Source of the DNA: Candidatus Shapirobacteria bacterium
Lineage (GTDB): Bacteria > Patescibacteriota > Microgenomatia > UBA12405
Direction: 5' to 3'
NCBI GenBank assembly: GCA_020056515.1
Contig: JAGVHP010000039.1
Span: 1 to 14,113 of the forward strand
Length of the DNA stretch: 14,113 bases
Shown: piece by piece, positions 11,183 through 14,113 of the stretch
How positions within the stretch are numbered: position 1 is the stretch's first letter
Layout of the letters: every line of letters starts with the position of its first letter
Made by a program: the position numbers and the translations under genes
Notes under the pieces: model-generated
Database searches by the model: none
What the model was told of the DNA's origin: nothing
What the model saw: the letters and a program-made list of their open reading frames with translations, nothing else

Positions 11183-13162
11183 ATGAAAAAGGGTTTGTTA
11201 GTAGTTGAGTCGCCAACTAAGGCGAGGACAATCGGAAAATATCTGGGGGATTCTTTTGAAGTGGTGGCCACGGTGGGGCACTTTAGGGATTTACCTAAAA
11301 GCACTATGGGAGTGAAGTTAAAAGACGGTTGGGAGATTGAATATGTGCTGGATCCAAAGAAAAAAGAGGTGATTTCTAAATTGTTATCGATGGCGGGAAA
11401 GGCTGACAAAATATTTCTAGCTTCTGATCCAGACCGGGAAGGGGAAGCAATCGCCTGGCACACGCACTGGCTAATTACGAATTCCAAATTACGAATTACG
11501 AATGAAAACATAAAAAGGATTTCATTTCACGAAATTACTAAAGAAGCGGTGGAAGAGGCTTTGGAAAAAGCGCGGGGGATTGATATGAATTTGGTTAATG
11601 CTCAACAGGGGAGGCGGGTGTTGGACCGGGTGGTTGGTTATTCACTTTCCCCGGTTTTATGGCGAAAAGTGAGACGGGGATTATCAGCAGGGAGGGTTCA
11701 GTCGGTGGCGGTGAGGCTGATTGTAGAAAGGGAGAAGGAAATAATGGCCTTTGCTAGAGAAAAATTTTATCGAGTAGAAGCTTGGTTTAACGGCGGTGAG
11801 GAATTTAAGGCGGATTTGAATCAAGTTGAAGGTAAGCCTTTTATTAAAACAGAAAAACTAAAATTATTTGACGGGGACTATACCTTTTCTAAATCAATTT
11901 TTGATCAAGAGGCTGAAGTTAGGAGTTTTGTAGCTGGTTTGGAAAAAGATTTTATAGTGGAAAAGGTAGAGGGTAGGGAAATAAACAAGACACCTTTACC
12001 GGCTTTTACGACTTCAAAAATGCAGCAGGCGGCAGCCAGGCGTTTCGGCTGGTCGGGGAAACAAACCATGACTTTGGCTCAGAGATTGTACGAACGGGGT
12101 TTAATTACCTATCACCGGACGGATGCGGTTTATCTGTCGCCAAAAGCAGTTGAGGAGTTTAGAAGCTATATTGCTAAAACATACGGGGAATCTTATATGG
12201 TGACTAAACCTCGGTTTTATAAAAATTCTTCTAAAAACGCCCAAGAAGCCCATGGGGCGATTCGGCCGACAAAGGTGGAAGTATTAGTTCCCGGTGAAAT
12301 TGATAGTAAGGAGTTAAAACTCTACGGGCTAATTTGGAAGCGGGCAGTAGCGACTCAAGCAGCCGGAGCCCGGCTTCGAAACACGACCCTGCTTTTGGAA
12401 AATGGAACAGCCCTGTTTAGAGCCATGGGAGTGAAGGTGGAGTTTGACGGATTTTACCGGATTTCCGGTGATAAACACGACGATCAATTATTGCCCGATT
12501 TGAAGGTGGGAGATAAGGTTGAATCAAGAGATATTAAAATTGTAGAGACGGAGACTCAACCGCCGCCACGGTATACTGATGCCTCACTGGTTGGGAGTTT
12601 GGAAAAACAGGGGATTGGGAGGCCTTCAACCTATGCGCCGATTATCAGCACTATTATTGTCCGTCAGTATGTTGAGCGGGAGGAGGGGAAATTTAAGCCG
12701 ACCTCTTTGGGACAGGCAGTATCGGAGTTTTTGGTAACTAATTTTGAAAAAATTGTGTCACTACCGTTTACGGTAAATATGGAGGAAAGTTTGGATAAAA
12801 TTGCCACCGGTACACTTGATTGGAAGAAGATGATGACAGATTTTTGGAAAGATTTTGGAAAGGAAGTAAAATTGGTGGAAAAGAACGCGGTGAGAGTGAA
12901 GGTAGCGACGGAGGCAACCGGAGAGAAGTGCCCCGAATGCAAAGAGGGGGATTTGGTGATTAGGGTTGGGAGATTTGGGAAATTTATATCATGCAGCCGC
13001 TTTCCTGATTGTAAATACCGGACCTCATTTAAAGAAGATGCCGGATTTAAATGTCCGACCTGCAGGGCAGATGGGGTAGTGAGACGAACCAAGACCGGAA
13101 AAAAGTTTTTTGGCTGTTCAAGTTACCCCAAGTGCAAATGGGCCGGGTGGAAAAAACCTTAA
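11183..13162 (+). CDS. topA: DNA topoisomerase I (type IA)
   Basis: 659 residues from ATG 11183. The Toprim domain has LLVVESPTKARTI (5-17) and DPDREGEAIAWH (82-93; D82, D84, E86). The active-site motif GLITYHRTD (306-314) holds the DNA-linking Tyr310 and Arg312. SLEKQGIGRPSTYAPI follows later in the core. Two C-terminal four-Cys zinc ribbons are present (CPEC...CSRFPDC and CPTC...CSSYPKC). It relaxes negative supercoils. TTG 11168 and ATG 11174 are in-frame alternative starts; 11183 is preferred because homologues begin close to this point, and no -10 or Shine-Dalgarno settles it. LITNSKLRITNEN (97-109) in Toprim is encoded by a simple-repeat insertion. It follows the dprA stop by 15 nt, so the two are co-transcribed. 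Confidence 0.95.
   Translation: MKKGLLVVESPTKARTIGKYLGDSFEVVATVGHFRDLPKSTMGVKLKDGWEIEYVLDPKKKEVISKLLSMAGKADKIFLASDPDREGEAIAWHTHWLITNSKLRITNENIKRISFHEITKEAVEEALEKARGIDMNLVNAQQGRRVLDRVVGYSLSPVLWRKVRRGLSAGRVQSVAVRLIVEREKEIMAFAREKFYRVEAWFNGGEEFKADLNQVEGKPFIKTEKLKLFDGDYTFSKSIFDQEAEVRSFVAGLEKDFIVEKVEGREINKTPLPAFTTSKMQQAAARRFGWSGKQTMTLAQRLYERGLITYHRTDAVYLSPKAVEEFRSYIAKTYGESYMVTKPRFYKNSSKNAQEAHGAIRPTKVEVLVPGEIDSKELKLYGLIWKRAVATQAAGARLRNTTLLLENGTALFRAMGVKVEFDGFYRISGDKHDDQLLPDLKVGDKVESRDIKIVETETQPPPRYTDASLVGSLEKQGIGRPSTYAPIISTIIVRQYVEREEGKFKPTSLGQAVSEFLVTNFEKIVSLPFTVNMEESLDKIATGTLDWKKMMTDFWKDFGKEVKLVEKNAVRVKVATEATGEKCPECKEGDLVIRVGRFGKFISCSRFPDCKYRTSFKEDAGFKCPTCRADGVVRRTKTGKKFFGCSSYPKCKWAGWKKP
11472..11505. 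repeat. AATTACG-type tandem repeat inside topA
   Basis: AATTACGAATTCCAAATTAC then GAATTACGAATG, a degenerate 7-nt repeat read in frame as I-T-N-S-K-L-R-I-T-N-E. Confidence 0.6.
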
Positions 13163-13170
13163 ATTAGAAA

Positions 13171-13578
13171 TTAACGGGGACGGGGAGGTGAAAAGTGGGC
13201 AAAGGCGCCGATGGAAATAGTGGTGTCAACCGCACCAGGACCGGGTGAAGGGGTGGATCTGGGACGGAGGCCGCAACCACTAGCAAGAAACTCGGCCAGA
13301 TCATTCAGAAGCGCCGCTTCTCTGTCAGCTGGTGTTGGCGGTGAGTTGGAAGTACGGGAGAGAATGGGATGGAAAGAACTGGCTTGAGCCATTCTGGCAC
13401 GAATTCGTGCTAATTTAGCTTCGGTTTCACCAGGACGTCTCGGAGGCTATGGTGAATTTTAATACATTTTCCTAGCTTGGGGAAGATCGGGAGTGAAAGC
13501 AGCCTTGAATTTAGCATCTAAAAAACTGGTTCGACCATTAGCATCGATTTTGAAGAAACAGTTTGGTTGTTTTTCCAT
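13171..13578 (-). pseudogene. small ORF interrupted by two in-frame stops, unknown function
   Basis: One reverse-strand frame runs from ATG 13578 to TGA/TAA-region 13171 (136 codons) and is broken only by TAA at 13461-13459 and TAG at 13449-13447, three codons apart. The first part (39 aa) begins MEKQPNCFFKIDANGRTSFL. The second resumes as PPRRPGETEAKLARIRARMA and continues with a Pro/Ser-rich C-terminus of 73 residues from ATG 13392. The latter part is markedly more GC-rich than most of the window. It could be a decayed gene, two small genes, or a correct gene with sequence errors. I recognise no family. It lies 21 nt downstream of the 57-residue ORF, so both probably share its promoter, and it converges on topA with 8 nt between the ends. 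Confidence 0.4.
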
Positions 13579-13599
13579 ATATAGGACATTAATAAATTA

Positions 13600-13773
13600 T
13601 TAACTTAGAATATTAGCGACAAAATCTAATTGACCTGAAGTGAGAAGATTTAACCGACGATCTTTACAATCTAATCTGGGTTGAAATCTAGCCTCGACTA
13701 AATTTGGCCTTAATTCCGGCATTAAGGCGTATTTTTCAGGACCTTGGCCTATAGTTTTTAGTCTTTCTGACAT
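13600..13773 (-). CDS. small hypothetical protein (57 aa)
   Basis: 57 codons from ATG 13773, beginning MSERLKTIGQGPEKYALMPE and ending LTSGQLDFVANILS. Soluble, mixed charge, with one Cys (C36). No family recognised. Support comes from the promoter TTGACA-18 nt-TATAGT (13828-13799) about 26 nt upstream and from an ordinary amino-acid composition. There is no Shine-Dalgarno. The broken ORF at 13578 follows on the same strand, so they look like a two-gene unit. Confidence 0.5.
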   Translation of the reverse strand: MSERLKTIGQGPEKYALMPELRPNLVEARFQPRLDCKDRRLNLLTSGQLDFVANILS

Positions 13774-13798
13774 AGAAAAATAATGATTAATTAATATA

Positions 13799-13828
13799 AC
13801 TATAGGGTAGTCTTATAATAGATGTCAA
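13799..13828 (-). promoter_or_regulatory. promoter of the 57-residue ORF
   Basis: The reverse strand has TTGACA (13828-13823), an 18-nt spacer and TATAGT (13804-13799). Transcription would begin about 20 nt before ATG 13773. Confidence 0.5.
13814..13819 (+). promoter_or_regulatory. possible -10 box for a forward transcript into the ORF-free region
   Basis: TATAAT on the forward strand, with TTAATA 17 nt upstream as a weak -35. A transcript would start near AAGGGGGC at 13827. The box lies inside the spacer of the reverse-strand promoter. Confidence 0.3.
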
Positions 13829-14113
13829 GGGGGCAAATCAGGTTTGGATGAGTATTTTGGCTGTGCTAAAAATTGCGTTTCGGTTATCGGCGATGATTTG
13901 AGTAGGTGTACGATGATCTCTTTAGGCGTCGGTATCTAATCCCACGGATTAATTATAAATGATAAATTAATTGTTTTCGGGCTAGATATGGAGCTGTGTC
14001 AGTAACTTTAAGTAGTTACTTATTTTACACCAGCCAGACTGGTTATGGCTGAATTCTAAATCTAATTGCAACTAGACAAAAAATAATACTCAAATTGTAG
14101 CATCTCATTCGGG
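13827..14113 (+). ncRNA. possible structured RNA, running off the right edge
   Basis: About 285 nt without any credible ORF. The 5' end suggested by the -10 box reads AAGGGGGCAAATCAGG. Inside, AGTAACT (14001-14007) pairs with AGTTACT (14014-14020) across 6 nt, and the outer GCTG-TGT / ACA-CCAGC segments (about 13993-14034) extend the stem. AGCCA and TGGCT form a further 5-bp stem (about 14032-14057). The GGGGGC start recalls tmRNA 5' ends, but the conserved TTCGAC of tmRNA is not present, so that identity is not supported. No Rfam family is recognised. Confidence 0.3.

Noticed and set aside
12664..13092. Reverse-strand 142-residue ORF in topA
   Set aside because: Shadow of the topA C-terminal region, which has clear zinc ribbons in the forward frame.
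13171..13578. Alternative genetic code reading TAA/TAG as sense
   Set aside because: TAA and TAG end other well-supported genes in this window (for example def, PBP2, dprA), so a recoded stop is not credible.
13930..13955. Reverse strand contains GTGGGATTAGATACC, like the 16S rRNA 780-800 motif
   Set aside because: The match stops after about 13 nt; the following CTGGTAGTCC and flanking helices of 16S rRNA are absent, so it is chance similarity.
13827..14113. tmRNA gene
   Set aside because: Only the GGGGGC start and an AGGTTT element resemble tmRNA. The conserved TTCGAC, a clear tag ORF and the T arm are not visible, so it was kept as an unknown candidate only.

Overview
This 14.1 kb window is a gene-dense, mostly AT-rich piece of bacterial chromosome. 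It most likely comes from a Patescibacteria/CPR organism, probably Microgenomates-like. That placement is inferred from small compact genes, almost no Shine-Dalgarno sequences, an O-antigen ligase-TPR fusion, an Rrf2-DUF1858 pair, a minimal DprA next to topA, and short repeats embedded in housekeeping genes. TGA is used as an ordinary stop, which argues against the TGA-recoding CPR lineages. There are no transposases, phage genes or CRISPR arrays.

Layout. 1-509 (-) is the N-terminal part of a GlmU-type nucleotidyltransferase that runs off the left edge. 568-854 (-) is tRNA-Thr(TGT) followed 3 nt later by a 70-residue ORF. 889-2040 (+) is a GT28/MGDG-synthase-like glycosyltransferase. 2041-2283 is a non-coding region with a terminator and a long hairpin. 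2296-2905 (+) is an Fe-S Rrf2 regulator overlapping a DUF1858 redox protein. 2885-3741 (-) holds a small secreted Cys-containing protein and a site-2-protease-family metalloprotease. 3759-3995 (+) is ribosomal protein L28. 3946-4029 (-) is a 27-residue lysine-rich peptide gene antisense to the L28 tail. 4232-5089 (-) fmt and 5111-5683 (+) def are divergent. 5728-6135 (+) is a DUF559 nuclease bracketed by inverted copies of a hairpin repeat. 6151-8100 (-) is an O-antigen ligase/TPR protein. 8123-10695 (+) is an overlapping mreB-PBP2 pair. 10760-13162 (+) is a dprA-like gene followed by topA. 13171-13773 (-) holds a 57-residue ORF and an ORF broken by two in-frame stops. 13829-14113 has no ORF but potential RNA structure.

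Functional themes are cell envelope (GlmU-like, GT28, O-antigen ligase, MreB, PBP2), protein maturation (Fmt, Def, L28, tRNA-Thr, the S2P-family protease), DNA topology and uptake (TopA, DprA), and Fe-S/redox sensing (Rrf2, DUF1858).

The most distinctive feature is promoter layout. At about a dozen gene starts a TATAAT-like -10 box ends only 5-7 nt (once 10 nt) before the ATG/GTG, which implies leaderless mRNAs. Four divergent pairs (tRNA-Thr/GT28, S2P/L28, fmt/def, O-antigen ligase/mreB) have -10 boxes that overlap on opposite strands. The lysine-rich peptide is the exception: it has a full -35/-10 promoter, a leader and a strong Shine-Dalgarno. The second notable theme is small repeats. One is a CCCCTTT-N4-AAAGGGG hairpin family associated with the DUF559 nuclease and placed at gene stop codons. 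The others are tandem repeats read as coding sequence inside fmt, topA and the O-antigen ligase.
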